This document shows, piece after piece, positions 9,001-16,712 of a DNA stretch of 39,986 nucleotides. This DNA comes from JAAYHC01 sp964483175 (GTDB lineage: Bacteria; Bacillota; UBA5301): positions 1-39,986 of the forward strand of contig CAZAAT010000013.1 of NCBI GenBank assembly GCA_964483175.1. The letters run 5' to 3'. Each line of letters opens with the position of its first letter. Position 1 is the first letter of the stretch. The position numbers and the translations under genes were made by a program. The notes under the pieces were generated by a model that was not told the origin of the DNA, searched no databases, and saw only the letters and a list, made by a program, of their open reading frames with translations.

Positions 9001-9362
9001 TAATCGTGGCCGGCGTAATCAGCTCGATCAACGTCCGGCGGACGCGGAAAGGACAGCTAATGGCCAGGCTTCAGCTCGAAGATGAGCGCGGAAGTTTAAA
9101 TGCAATTGTTTTTCCGAGTATCTACGAGAAACGGGCTGAATACCTTAATCAGGGAAGTCTGGTTGTCTTTCACGGGAGGGTCGAGCAACAGGATGAAGGA
9201 ATTATCCTTGTAGCTAGTGAAATTATTCCGATTGCACCCGGACATTTGGTAGTGTGCACCGAAGATGAGCTGCTCAGCCTCGAGCAAGGCCGGATGCGAA
9301 AACCCGCCCTCTTGAAAATTCTGGGAGAGCAGCGTAATATTATTTTAATTGTCCCGAGTTAA
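6063..9362 (+). CDS. dnaE: DNA polymerase III subunit alpha (DnaE)
   Basis: This 1,099-residue C-family polymerase is close in length to Bacillus DnaE. Order of parts: N-terminal PHP domain with HLHCHSEYSLLDG (H12, H14) and VTDHGN; palm with GRGSAAGS; catalytic aspartates in PDIDIDF (D403, D405) and in KMDFLGLRTL (D556); the fingers region ending with FANYGFNKSHAAAYALVAYW; a helix-hairpin-helix segment near 790-850; and an OB-fold near 975-1060. The PHP metal ligands look intact, so PHP-dependent proofreading is possible. There is no DnaQ-type exonuclease insert, so this is not PolC. The ATG overlaps the murA stop. In Bacillota that also have PolC, DnaE extends primers on the lagging strand; whether PolC exists here is unknown. 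Confidence 0.97.
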   Translation: MTLLASSFVHLHCHSEYSLLDGFCPVDKLLDRARQLGMSSLAVTDHGNLYAAVTFARQARKYGIKPIIGCEVYVAPGSRFDKTPSASTRFFHLVLLCEDQTGYHNLVRLVTAAHLEGFYYKPRIDKEMLAEYNAGLIALSSCLAGEIPALLLANDYHGAKAAARSYLEIFGPERFYLELQDQGLPGQAQVNAGLLQISQELGIPVVATNDVHYLTRADAIAHDCLLCVGTGTKVADHDRMRFESDQFYLKSGEEMAELFRAVPEAIRNTQRIAERCRFELELGRMYLPVFDLPADHHDAADYLRFLCEQALPDKYGANPPVEVRKRLEHELKVISTLGYSDYFLIVWDFIRFAKRQDIPVGPGRGSAAGSLVAYLLGITGIDPIKYGLLFERFLNPERVTMPDIDIDFDYERRGEVIEYVRQKYGAERVAQIITFGTLQARAAIRDIGRVLDLPISKVDQLAKLVPNELGITIDDALAKEPRLGALYENDAEAQQLLDLAKAVEGLPRHASTHAAGVVIGAGPLAELVPLQQGADGGVVTQYDMGSLEAVGLLKMDFLGLRTLTVIDRACKLVKELTGETLDLAKLTPDDPEVYRMLSAGQAQGVFQMESRLFHRLLLQVRPTSFQDLIALVSLGRPGPVNMVPEFAARKHGEQQVEYLHPKLEGILEETYGIMVYQEQVMQIASELAGFTLGEADLLRRAMGKKKIEELLAMKQRFIEGAADNGVELATAQKIFEAMEYFANYGFNKSHAAAYALVAYWTAYLRRYYPAAFFAAMLTSVRNNTDKLRSYVFTIRQELGLEVLPPRINQSELDFTVQAEGIRFGLGAIKNVGDGAAHAIIEEREQNGPYRSLLELCTRLPGRVLNKAALESLIKAGACDEFGQSRLQLLADVELVLAQANRGQIATGQVSLFEDLAPANGSQADDSQAPIADNELILAYEKESLGLYLSGHPLDKYREELQEFVSGDMAEPEALTDNAEIIVAGVISSINVRRTRKGQLMARLQLEDERGSLNAIVFPSIYEKRAEYLNQGSLVVFHGRVEQQDEGIILVASEIIPIAPGHLVVCTEDELLSLEQGRMRKPALLKILGEQRNIILIVPS

Positions 9363-9384
9363 TATCGATATTGAGGTGATCAAT

Positions 9385-9894
9385 GTGGCGGAACTAGCTC
9401 CGCAAATACCAACTCGCAAAAGCCTCAAGCCGGAGGTTGTGAGCTGGCTGGCAGCGCGAGGTGTAGAGGTTCAAGATTTAGCAGAGATTGTCTATAAACT
9501 ACAATTACCATATAATCCGCGTCTGACGATGCGCGAGTGCATCGAGAGCGTTGAGGCGGTATTAGATAAACGGGAGGTCCAACATGCGGTCTTGACAGGC
9601 ATTACCTTGGATTTATTAGCCGAAGAAGGTGCCTTGCCAGAACCGTTACAGCAAATTATCCTTACCGATGACCCGCTGTATGGGATTGATGAAGTATTGG
9701 CTTTATCAATCACCAATGTCTATGGTTCAATTGGGCTAACTAGCTTTGGCTACCTCGATAAATGCAAAGAGGGGCTCTTAGGCAGATTAAATAATGGCGA
9801 AAATGGTTTTACCAATACATTTTTGGATGATATCGTTGCCGGACTAGCTGCGGCCGCCTCTGCGCGAATAGCCCATCAGGTACAGGAAAGCTAA
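9385..9894 (+). CDS. pgpA: Phosphatidylglycerophosphatase A family protein (YutG-like)
   Basis: The 169-residue protein carries the family signature across its length: RLTMRECIESVEAVLDKREV, LTGITLDLLAEEGALPEPLQ, DDPLYGIDEVLALSI, VYGSIGLTSFGYLDK and TFLDDIVAGLAAAASARIAH. PgpA removes phosphate from phosphatidylglycerol phosphate to make phosphatidylglycerol. YutG-type members lack the long hydrophobic helices of E. coli PgpA, as here, so membrane association and exact substrate are less certain. The GTG at 9385 is preferred because GAGGTGATC precedes it; an upstream TTG at 9349 overlaps dnaE. It is in line with dnaE and followed by malic enzyme. Confidence 0.82.
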   Translation: MAELAPQIPTRKSLKPEVVSWLAARGVEVQDLAEIVYKLQLPYNPRLTMRECIESVEAVLDKREVQHAVLTGITLDLLAEEGALPEPLQQIILTDDPLYGIDEVLALSITNVYGSIGLTSFGYLDKCKEGLLGRLNNGENGFTNTFLDDIVAGLAAAASARIAHQVQES

Positions 9895-9929
9895 CGCGGT
9901 CTATTAAACTCAGGAGGGGGATTGATTAA

Positions 9930-11141
9930 ATGGATTTAAACGCTGAGGCCCTCAAACTTCACGCGGAGAATCAAGGTAAAATCTCGGTAATCTCGCGGGT
10001 GCCGGTCGAGAATAAGCATGATCTCTCATTGGCGTATTCGCCCGGCGTTGCCGCTCCTTGCCAGGAGATTGCTAAAGATCCCGAAAAGATCTGGGAATAT
10101 ACCGGCAAAGGACGTACCGTGGCTGTGGTGACTGACGGTTCGGCCGTTCTGGGGCTTGGAGATATCGGTCCGAGCGCTGCTTTACCGGTGATGGAGGGCA
10201 AAGCAGCATTGTTTAAGGCTTTTGCCGGGGTGGATGCCTTTCCGATCTGTGTTGGCACGACTGATGTCGAGGAGTTTATCGAGATCGTCAAGAAGATCAG
10301 CACCGGTTTTGGGGGAATTAACCTCGAAGATATTGCAGCCCCACGATGTTTTGAGATCGAGCGACGGTTAATAGCAGAACTGGACATTCCGGTTTTTCAT
10401 GATGATCAACATGGTACAGCCATCGTGGTATATGCTGGCCTGATAAATGCGTTGAAAGTTGTTGGAAAGGAACTTTCCGATGTTACAATTGTCTTAAACG
10501 GGCCAGGTGCAGCAGGAGTGGCAATCTGCAAACTCTTACTAGCGGCGGGGGTCAAGCAGTTGAAAGTTCTCGACCGCAAAGGCCTACTGACCCCGACTAG
10601 AGATTATAATAACCAGGCTAAAGAAGAGTTAGCTCGGTTAACAAACCCAGAAGGCGTTGAGGGTGATTTGGCGACAGCTTTAGAGGGAGCAGATGTCTTC
10701 ATCGGGGTTTCGACATCCAATTTGGTAACCGGTGAGATGGTGCGGCGGATGGCTTCTGACCCGATCATTTTTGGCCTGGCCAACCCTGATCCGGAGATCG
10801 ACCCGGCAGATGCCAAGGCAGCGGGTGCAAAAGTCGTCGCTACCGGTAGATCGGATTATCCTAATCAGATCAACAACGTTCTTGGTTTCCCGGGAATTTT
10901 CAAAGGTGCACTGCGCGTAGGCGCCAAGAAAATTACCGAAGAGATGAAATTGTCGAGCGCCCAGGCTATCGCAGCGCTAGTTGGTTCGGACCTGAGCGCC
11001 GATTACATCATCCCCAGCCCATTTGATCCCCGGGTAGCACCGGCTGTAGCATTCGCTGTGGCCGCAGAGGCTCTGCGCCAGGGCTTGGCAAAACGCCCGG
11101 TATCATTGGAGCAGCTACGCAGCGAGTTCGGACAGGAGTAA
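9930..11141 (+). CDS. Malic enzyme (malate dehydrogenase, decarboxylating)
   Basis: The 403-residue protein is a short bacterial-type malic enzyme that oxidises and decarboxylates malate to pyruvate. Visible marks are LSLAYSPGVAAPC near residue 30 (catalytic Tyr), MEGKAALFKAFAGVDAFP around 88-105 (catalytic Lys), EDIAAPRCFEIE and FHDDQHGTA (metal site). A Rossmann motif, LNGPGAAGVAICK, follows. The usual NGAGAAG here reads NGPGAAG, a small deviation. There is no C-terminal phosphotransacetylase-like domain, unlike the large MaeB enzymes. NAD or NADP preference cannot be told. AGGAGGGGG precedes the ATG. The product pyruvate ties in with pyk and acetyl-CoA carboxylase downstream. Confidence 0.93.
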   Translation: MDLNAEALKLHAENQGKISVISRVPVENKHDLSLAYSPGVAAPCQEIAKDPEKIWEYTGKGRTVAVVTDGSAVLGLGDIGPSAALPVMEGKAALFKAFAGVDAFPICVGTTDVEEFIEIVKKISTGFGGINLEDIAAPRCFEIERRLIAELDIPVFHDDQHGTAIVVYAGLINALKVVGKELSDVTIVLNGPGAAGVAICKLLLAAGVKQLKVLDRKGLLTPTRDYNNQAKEELARLTNPEGVEGDLATALEGADVFIGVSTSNLVTGEMVRRMASDPIIFGLANPDPEIDPADAKAAGAKVVATGRSDYPNQINNVLGFPGIFKGALRVGAKKITEEMKLSSAQAIAALVGSDLSADYIIPSPFDPRVAPAVAFAVAAEALRQGLAKRPVSLEQLRSEFGQE

Positions 11142-11157
11142 CAAGGAGGTTGTGCCC

Positions 11158-11400
11158 ATGAGCATGGATGAGAGTGTCACGATGATGCCTGCAGGTGATT
11201 ATGTTGTAGTCAAAGCTCTCGAAAACGGAGTGATGATTATCGGGATGACCAGAGGGCGAGAGACCAAGTTTCATCACACCGAAAAATTGGACAAAGGCGA
11301 AGTATTATTAGCCCAGTTTACTGAATTGACCTCGGCGATGAAAATCCGGGGCAAGGCGCTGATTATGACTAAGCATGGCGAGGTTATTGCAGGAGAGTAA
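11158..11400 (+). CDS. mtrB: Trp RNA-binding attenuation protein (TRAP, MtrB)
   Basis: The 80-residue protein aligns over nearly its full length with Bacillus TRAP. Matching segments include DYVVVKALENGVMIIGMTRG, TKFHHTEKLDKGEV, LLAQFTELTSAMKIRGKALI and the short C-terminal tail. TRAP forms an 11-subunit ring that binds tryptophan and wraps RNA made of GAG/UAG triplets, causing attenuation of trp operons. The Lys-x-Arg of MKIRG corresponds to the RNA-contacting KVRG segment, and the GMTRG and HHTE parts to the tryptophan pocket. AAGGAGGT at 11143-11150 fits the ATG at 11158; a GTG at 11152 is too close. In Bacillus mtrB follows mtrA (folE); here it follows malic enzyme and no trp gene is in view. 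Confidence 0.93.
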   Translation: MSMDESVTMMPAGDYVVVKALENGVMIIGMTRGRETKFHHTEKLDKGEVLLAQFTELTSAMKIRGKALIMTKHGEVIAGE

Positions 11401-11476
11401 GGAAGTAATTGGTGCCTGCTGCGAGCATATTTTGGCCTCCTGACAGCAAAATTAAATGCTGAAAGGAGGTTCTTTT

Positions 11477-11968
11477 ATGAAGGGCTCGACATGGATTTCA
11501 CTGTTTTTACTGGTAGCGTTGGGTGTAGTCGGTTACATGTGGTTTGCCGCCACCAATCAGCCGAACCAGGTTGCTAGGGATATAAACCGGGCCGGAGATG
11601 AACTTGGTAACAATAATACCGGTGTGAATCAGATGGACAATACTAACCGGACCGGGCAACTCAGCGATGTCGCTAATGCCGATTTTACCGGTAAAAACGC
11701 TAAGTCTTGTACCGAGTGTCACAAACCCGGAGGCGAGCACAGCCTTTCAAAGGAGGCCAACGCGGTTAAAGGCCATCCCAAAGTATCCGGTGATGACTAC
11801 GCGAGTTGTATCAGGTGCCACAGCGGCGATAAGGATTATGCCTTCAAATTTATCCTGCATACCGGACACTTAAAAGAAGGGTCGCACTTTATCTCAAATT
11901 ATGGCGGTCAGTGTACGGTATGCCATCAGATGCAGCAGAATGGAAAAATCACAGTAAAGACTTCATAA
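11477..11968 (+). CDS. Membrane-anchored triheme cytochrome c
   Basis: The 163-residue protein begins with an uncleaved-looking membrane helix (about residues 6-24). A polar, Asn-rich linker follows to about 70, then a domain with three c-type heme sites: CTECH (78-82), CIRCH (111-115) and CTVCH (146-150). Extra histidines (H88, H100, H129, H131, H137) could be distal ligands. This points to an electron carrier on the outer face of the membrane, but its redox partner is not in view. AAAGGAGG precedes the ATG at 11477 by 7 nt; an in-frame ATG at 11456 lies before that site. The gene is followed by a strong terminator. It could belong to the NapC/NirT-like or class III-like small multiheme carriers; I cannot place it further. 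Confidence 0.87.
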   Translation: MKGSTWISLFLLVALGVVGYMWFAATNQPNQVARDINRAGDELGNNNTGVNQMDNTNRTGQLSDVANADFTGKNAKSCTECHKPGGEHSLSKEANAVKGHPKVSGDDYASCIRCHSGDKDYAFKFILHTGHLKEGSHFISNYGGQCTVCHQMQQNGKITVKTS

Positions 11969-11995
11969 TTAATTAGATAACCTAACATTCATGGG

Positions 11996-12023
11996 AAACG
12001 GGCTTCGTCGAGGCCCGTTTTTA
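11996..12023 (+). terminator. Rho-independent terminator after the cytochrome gene
   Basis: The 8-bp stem AAACGGGC / GCCCGTTT (11996-12003 with 12013-12020) has a short partly paired loop and runs into T residues. It separates the murA-to-cytochrome block from the acc-pfk-pyk block. Confidence 0.88.
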
Positions 12024-12171
12024 TTAGCAGGTAATAATAAATTATGGGGCGAAATACAATAATATCCGCTTTAGCAGGAGATGGGAGGGGCAAAACGAAG
12101 GATTTATTGGCATCTGTCTGCAAACACTAAATTCGGCTTTGGATATAGCTTTTTTCAAGGAGGGGCCGGAA

Positions 12172-12357
12172 ATGTGGAAGGTCGTTTTTATTGCCCGTAG
12201 TAGAAGCATGGCTGAAAAACTACAAGAGCAGTTGCAAAATGAAGGGCTCTTGGTGATGCTGAGGCCGCTTGGCGGATCAGATCTTAATAGTCAATATGAA
12301 ATATTGGTTCCTGAATCGGAAGTGGATGAAGCACAGGAGGTGCTAACCTCGGTTTAG
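12172..12357 (+). CDS. Small conserved protein upstream of accD, DUF2007-like
   Basis: The 61-residue protein begins MWKVVFIARSRSMAEKLQEQ and ends LVPESEVDEAQEVL. This is the pattern of a short alpha/beta protein found before accD in many Clostridia, where it is often mislabelled glutamate decarboxylase. It resembles the DUF2007 putative signal-transducing fold: a strand, a helix that begins with the AEKLQ segment, then strands and a final helix. It is far too small to be any decarboxylase. AAGGAGGGG at 12154-12162 supports the ATG at 12172. It is the first gene of the acc-pfkA-pyk run and may regulate or fine-tune that operon, but its function is unknown. Confidence 0.75.
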   Translation: MWKVVFIARSRSMAEKLQEQLQNEGLLVMLRPLGGSDLNSQYEILVPESEVDEAQEVLTSV

Positions 12358-12391
12358 CGGATTTTCGCTTGGGGAGGATAGGTGATCGGTA

Positions 12392-13276
12392 TTGGCAACA
12401 ATCAAAGATTTTTTCCGTAGCAAACCCAAATATGTTACAATTCACCAGCCTAGTACGGATGATCGGCGGGAGATCCCCGATGGCCTGTGGGTTAAATGTG
12501 AAGAGTGTGGCAATCTTTTATTTAATAAAGAGTTAGAGCGCAGTTTAATGGTTTGTCCTAAATGTGGTTACCATTATCGGGTTTCCGCCCGGTTTCGCAT
12601 AGCTAATTTAGTAGATGAGGATAGCTTCGAGGAGTTTGATGCTGATCTTATCCCTGGCGATCCGTTAGGATTTCCGGCTTATCCGGAGAAGACCCGAGCC
12701 GCACAGGAAAAAACCGGGCTAAAGGAAGCCGTTGTTACCGGGAGCTGTAAGATTAAAGGGATTCCTGTAATCTTGGGAGTAATGGAGTTCGGTTTTATCG
12801 GTGGCAGCATGGGTAGTGTTGTTGGGGAGAAGATTACCAGGGCGGCTGAAAAGGCACTGGAGACCAAGCTGCCTCTAATAATCATCTCAACCTCCGGCGG
12901 GGCACGGATGCAGGAAGGCATTTTATCTTTAATGCAAATGGCCAAAACCAGTGCAGCGATTGGCCGGCTCAATGAGGCTGGAGGGCTATACATCTCCGTG
13001 TTAGCTAATCCCTGCACCGCCGGTGTGATGGCTAGTTTCGCCTCCTTGGGCGATATCATCATTGCTGAGCCAAAGGCCTTGGTGGCCTTTGCCGGACCGC
13101 GGGTTATTGAGCAAACCGTCCGGGAGAAACTACCACCGGGGTCGCATCGCTCGGAATTTGTGATGGAGCATGGATTTGTCGATTTAATTGTTGATCGACG
13201 GGAGCTCCGCGACACCCTGGCTAAACTGCTTAATTTCCATTCCTTAGCAGGGGTCGGAGGTGAGAACAATGGTTAA
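12392..13276 (+). CDS. accD: Acetyl-CoA carboxylase carboxyltransferase subunit beta
   Basis: AccD with AccA transfers the carboxyl group from carboxybiotin to acetyl-CoA, giving malonyl-CoA for fatty acid synthesis. The 294-residue protein has the N-terminal zinc ribbon (CEECG and CPKCG, about residues 36-58). The crotonase-fold carboxyltransferase core follows, with FIGGSMGSVVGEK, STSGGARMQEG, NPCTAGVMASFA and LPPGSHRSEF. It starts with TTG at 12392, served by AGGTGAT a few bases upstream. The C-terminus overlaps accA by 8 bp, which suggests coupled translation of the two subunits at equal amounts. The biotin carboxylase and carrier genes (accC, accB) are not in this window. Confidence 0.95.
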   Translation: MATIKDFFRSKPKYVTIHQPSTDDRREIPDGLWVKCEECGNLLFNKELERSLMVCPKCGYHYRVSARFRIANLVDEDSFEEFDADLIPGDPLGFPAYPEKTRAAQEKTGLKEAVVTGSCKIKGIPVILGVMEFGFIGGSMGSVVGEKITRAAEKALETKLPLIIISTSGGARMQEGILSLMQMAKTSAAIGRLNEAGGLYISVLANPCTAGVMASFASLGDIIIAEPKALVAFAGPRVIEQTVREKLPPGSHRSEFVMEHGFVDLIVDRRELRDTLAKLLNFHSLAGVGGENNG

Positions 13277-14246
13277 CGGCAATCTGGAGTTTGAGCGCCC
13301 TCTGGTTGAATTGGAGTCGCGGATCGCCGAACTCCGCCGGTTCACAAAAGAAAAGAACATCGACATGACAGAGGAGATAACGACGCTTGAAAAGAAGGCG
13401 GCCAAACTCCGGCATGAGATTTACGCCAATCTTACCCCGAGTCAGCGAGTGCAACTGGCACGTCATCCCAAACGCCCGTTGGCCTTGGATCTAATTAATT
13501 TGATTTTCCCAGATTTTTTGGAGCTGCACGGCGACAGGCTATACCGAGATGACCATGCGATCATCGGCGGGTTGGCGATGCTTGAAGGTGCTCCGGTTAC
13601 GGTGATCGCCGAACAAAAAGGGCGCGATACCAAAGAGAATATCGCCCGTAATTTTGGCATGCCATTTCCTGAAGGTTATCGCAAAGCCTTGCGCCTGATG
13701 AAACAAGCTGAGAAGTTCGGGCGGCCGATTATCACTTTGATCGATACTCCTGGGGCCTTCCCGGGATTAGAAGCTGAGCAGAGAGGACAAGCTGAGGCCA
13801 TTGCCGTTAATCTGATGTATATGAGCAGCCTTACCGTTCCGATTGTGGTCGTGGTGATCGGCGAAGGTGGTAGCGGAGGCGCCTTAGCCATCGGTGTCGG
13901 TGATCGGATCTTGATGCTGGAAAACGCCCAGTACTCGGTGATTTCTCCGGAAGGCTGCGCCGCGATCTTGTGGCATGATGCCTCCTTTGCCGCGGAGGCT
14001 GCTGCGGCCCTCAAAATAACGGCCAAAGACTTGCTGGAGCTAAAGGTGATCGATGAGATTATCCCTGAGCCCTTGGGCGGTGCCCATCGCGACTATGCAG
14101 AGACAGCCAGTAACATTAAGGCTGCGATCGTTCGGAATTTGCAGGAACTCAATAAAATGGATGTTAACAACTTAGTCGACCACAGATATGCCAAATTCCG
14201 AAATATGGGTATTTTCTATCAGGCTGATGAGGAGAAGGAGGCATAA
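13269..14246 (+). CDS. accA: Acetyl-CoA carboxylase carboxyltransferase subunit alpha
   Basis: This 325-residue partner of AccD has the family N-terminal helical segment (LESRIAELRRFTKEKNIDM). The carboxyltransferase core follows: HGDRLYRDDHAIIGGLA, GRDTKENIARNFGMPFPEGY, TLIDTPGAFPGLEAEQRGQ, GEGGSGGALAIGVGD and SPEGCAAILWHD. The ATG at 13269 follows GGAGGTGA inside the end of accD; a GTG at 13260 overlaps that site and is less likely. Only 2 bp separate it from pfkA, so fatty acid synthesis and lower glycolysis genes are expressed together, a common arrangement in Bacillota. Confidence 0.95.
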   Translation: MVNGNLEFERPLVELESRIAELRRFTKEKNIDMTEEITTLEKKAAKLRHEIYANLTPSQRVQLARHPKRPLALDLINLIFPDFLELHGDRLYRDDHAIIGGLAMLEGAPVTVIAEQKGRDTKENIARNFGMPFPEGYRKALRLMKQAEKFGRPIITLIDTPGAFPGLEAEQRGQAEAIAVNLMYMSSLTVPIVVVVIGEGGSGGALAIGVGDRILMLENAQYSVISPEGCAAILWHDASFAAEAAAALKITAKDLLELKVIDEIIPEPLGGAHRDYAETASNIKAAIVRNLQELNKMDVNNLVDHRYAKFRNMGIFYQADEEKEA

Positions 14247-14248
14247 CG

Positions 14249-15238
14249 GTGAAGAGGATCGGCGTATTAACTAGTGGTGGTGATGCTCCGGGTATGAACG
14301 CCGCAATCAGAGCGGTCGTTCGGATGGCTGCCTACCATGGCTTGGAAGTCTACGGTATCCAGCATGGCTATGCCGGCCTGATCAGAAATAATATGCAGCC
14401 GCTCACCTCCAGATCGGTTGCCGATATCATTCACCGCGGTGGTACGATTTTACGCACGGCTCGTTCCGACGAATTCTCCCGCGAAGCGGGGCAGTTAAAG
14501 GCCATTGAAGCCTTGAAGATTAATGAGATTGAAAGTCTGATCGTAATCGGCGGGGATGGCTCATTTAGAGGCGCCCTAGCCCTCATTGAGCGAGGGATTC
14601 GGGTAGTAGGGATTCCCGCAACGATTGATAATGATATTGCGGGGACCGATTATTCAATTGGTTTTGATACGGCGGTAAACAACGTAGTCGAAGCGGTAAA
14701 TAAGATCCGCGATACCGCGACCAGTCATGAGCGAGTCTACGTCGTCGAGGTAATGGGACGAAATTCTGGTCATATAGCCTTGGCTGCGGGTTTAGCCGGT
14801 GGTGCTGAGTCTATACTAATACCCGAAGACTCATATTCACTAACGGAGTTGTGTCAACGGGTAATCCGCGGTTATCAGCGCGGCAAGGCCCATAGCATAA
14901 TAATAGTAGCGGAAGGTTATCGCCCTACAGATGTGGAAGATTTACAAAGTTCTGGGATGTATGTTGGCCAGTTCATCCGAGAGAAAACGGGCTTTGAAAC
15001 CCGGATTACCATGCTTGGTCACATTCAACGGGGAGGCACCCCGACCGTGATGGACCGCGTTCTGGCCAGCAAATTCGGCGCCAAAGCAGTTGAGCTGCTT
15101 TTGGAGGACCAGACCGCTGTGATGACGGCGATCCAGGGCAATAAAATCATTAGTGTCCCATTTAACCAGGTCTTCTCCGGCCAGCAAGAGATCGACCTGG
15201 AGGGGTTTAGGTTAGCAGAAATTCTCTCTCGCCCGTAG
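14249..15238 (+). CDS. pfkA: ATP-dependent 6-phosphofructokinase
   Basis: PfkA phosphorylates fructose 6-phosphate to fructose 1,6-bisphosphate. The 329-residue protein starts MKRIGVLTSGGDAPGMNAAI and carries GGDGS at 101-105; the glycine after Asp is the mark of ATP rather than pyrophosphate use. PATIDNDI contains the catalytic base D127, and EVMGRNSGHIAL is also present. HIQRGGTPTVMDR completes the fructose 6-phosphate site. R163-type effector residues are likely conserved, so allosteric control by PEP/ADP is plausible but not shown. It starts with GTG, preceded by GAGAAGGAGG. It lies between accA and pyk in one transcription unit. Confidence 0.96.
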   Translation: MKRIGVLTSGGDAPGMNAAIRAVVRMAAYHGLEVYGIQHGYAGLIRNNMQPLTSRSVADIIHRGGTILRTARSDEFSREAGQLKAIEALKINEIESLIVIGGDGSFRGALALIERGIRVVGIPATIDNDIAGTDYSIGFDTAVNNVVEAVNKIRDTATSHERVYVVEVMGRNSGHIALAAGLAGGAESILIPEDSYSLTELCQRVIRGYQRGKAHSIIIVAEGYRPTDVEDLQSSGMYVGQFIREKTGFETRITMLGHIQRGGTPTVMDRVLASKFGAKAVELLLEDQTAVMTAIQGNKIISVPFNQVFSGQQEIDLEGFRLAEILSRP

Positions 15239-15270
15239 GCATTTATTTTTATTTATATTAGGAGGATTTC

Positions 15271-16698
15271 ATGGGTACTAAAGACCAAACCCAGTGGCAC
15301 AAAAAGACCAAGATTGTGGCAACACTAGGGCCCAGCACCGATGGTAAGATAAAAGAGATGCTACAGGCTGGGCTAAATGTTATTCGGATAAACTTTTCTC
15401 ATATTGATTATGGTGAGGTTGAACGGCGCTTGGCCGAGGTAGACCAGGCGGCCAAAGAACTTGACATCTTTGTTGGCAAAATCGCTGATATTCAGGGGCC
15501 GAAGATTCGTACCGGTACGGTGCCCAAGGGAACGTTTTTGATTCCCGGCCGGCAGATAACTCTGACCACCGTGCCGCAAGTGGGTTCGGCAGAAAAAGTT
15601 TTTGTCGGTTATCCGTATTTGTGTCGAGATGTAAAGCCGGGCAACACCATTTACCTTGATGATGCTAACCTCGAGTTGGTCGTTGAGGAGGTCTTTGCGG
15701 AAGAAATCCGTTGTCGGGTTGTCATCGGTGGTGAGCTCTTTTCGCATAAGGGGGTTAGCCTGCCTGGAGTTAAAGTAGACCTTCCGGCGGTTACCGAAAA
15801 AGATATTCGCGATATCCGGTTCGCAGTAGAGCACGGTTTTGATTTTATTGCGGCTTCCTTCGTCCGGCACGCCTCGCATCTGCGGGAGATTCGGCAGGTA
15901 ATCGAAGAAGCTGGAGCAAGCCTTCCCATCATCGCCAAAGTGGAAAATGAAGAAGGGTTGGCCAATCTCGAAGAGATTATCAAAGAAGCGGATGCGGTAA
16001 TGATCGCCCGCGGTGATTTGGGGGTAAGCCTGCCACCGCACGAGGTTCCGTTGGTGCAAAAGCGCATGACCAGGAAGAGTAATCTGATGGGCAGGCCGGT
16101 AATCACCGCAACCCAGATGTTGGATTCGATGCGCCATTCGCCGCGGCCGACTCGGGCGGAGGTTACTGATGTCGCTAACGCGATCCTTGATGGAACTGAT
16201 GCGGTAATGCTATCCGGAGAAACTGCGGTTGGAGATTACCCCGTTCAAGCAATCAAGATGATGTCTGAGATTGCGATTCATACTGAAAAATCAATAGATT
16301 ATAGCCAGCGGCTATATAAAAAGCGTACAGGTTCTCCGGCTATCGCCGATGCGATCAGTCATGCGACCTGCCAAGCCGCCGAAGATCTAGCAGCCAAAGC
16401 AATTATCACTTCTACAGAATCTGGAATAACTGCCTTAATGGTCTCCCGGTATCGGCCAAAAGCCCCGATAGTTGCGGCCACGCCCAACATCGAGGTAGCC
16501 AAACGATTGACGCTCTCTTCTGGGCTGTACCCGGTTGTAGTTGAGCGAACCAATGATATCGATTCGATGATCGCGGTTACGATCGAGGCTGCGGTTAAAA
16601 AGGGATTCGCCGAACAGGGAGATCTGGTAGTGATGACCGCCGGACTCAGACCTGGTATAGCTGGCACCACTAACCTAATGAAAGTTCACATTATCTAG
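15271..16698 (+). CDS. pyk: Pyruvate kinase
   Basis: Pyruvate kinase makes pyruvate and ATP from PEP and ADP. The 475-residue protein has TKIVATLGPST and INFSH at the N-terminus, the catalytic lysine segment AKVENEEGL (K223), the magnesium site MIARGDLGV (244-252) and TQMLDSM. It lacks the extra C-terminal PEP-utilising-like domain seen in Bacillus enzymes. The stretch after the Mg site reads SLPPHEVPLVQKRM instead of the commoner EIPAEEVPLVQK, a small local difference. AGGAGG precedes the ATG after an AT-rich 32-bp gap from pfkA. It shares an operon with pfkA, pairing the two irreversible glycolytic steps. Confidence 0.96.
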   Translation: MGTKDQTQWHKKTKIVATLGPSTDGKIKEMLQAGLNVIRINFSHIDYGEVERRLAEVDQAAKELDIFVGKIADIQGPKIRTGTVPKGTFLIPGRQITLTTVPQVGSAEKVFVGYPYLCRDVKPGNTIYLDDANLELVVEEVFAEEIRCRVVIGGELFSHKGVSLPGVKVDLPAVTEKDIRDIRFAVEHGFDFIAASFVRHASHLREIRQVIEEAGASLPIIAKVENEEGLANLEEIIKEADAVMIARGDLGVSLPPHEVPLVQKRMTRKSNLMGRPVITATQMLDSMRHSPRPTRAEVTDVANAILDGTDAVMLSGETAVGDYPVQAIKMMSEIAIHTEKSIDYSQRLYKKRTGSPAIADAISHATCQAAEDLAAKAIITSTESGITALMVSRYRPKAPIVAATPNIEVAKRLTLSSGLYPVVVERTNDIDSMIAVTIEAAVKKGFAEQGDLVVMTAGLRPGIAGTTNLMKVHII

Positions 16699-16712
16699 GG
16701 AGCGAATTCTCT

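Noticed and set aside
12172..12357. Glutamate decarboxylase label often given to this small protein
   Set aside because: At 61 residues with no PLP lysine motif it cannot be that enzyme.
12679..13269. 196-codon antisense frame within accD
   Set aside because: Shadow of the conserved accD gene; no ribosome binding site or family features.
15373..16137. Long 254-codon antisense frame within pyruvate kinase
   Set aside because: It is a codon-bias shadow of pyk; the sense protein has all catalytic motifs and the antisense has none.
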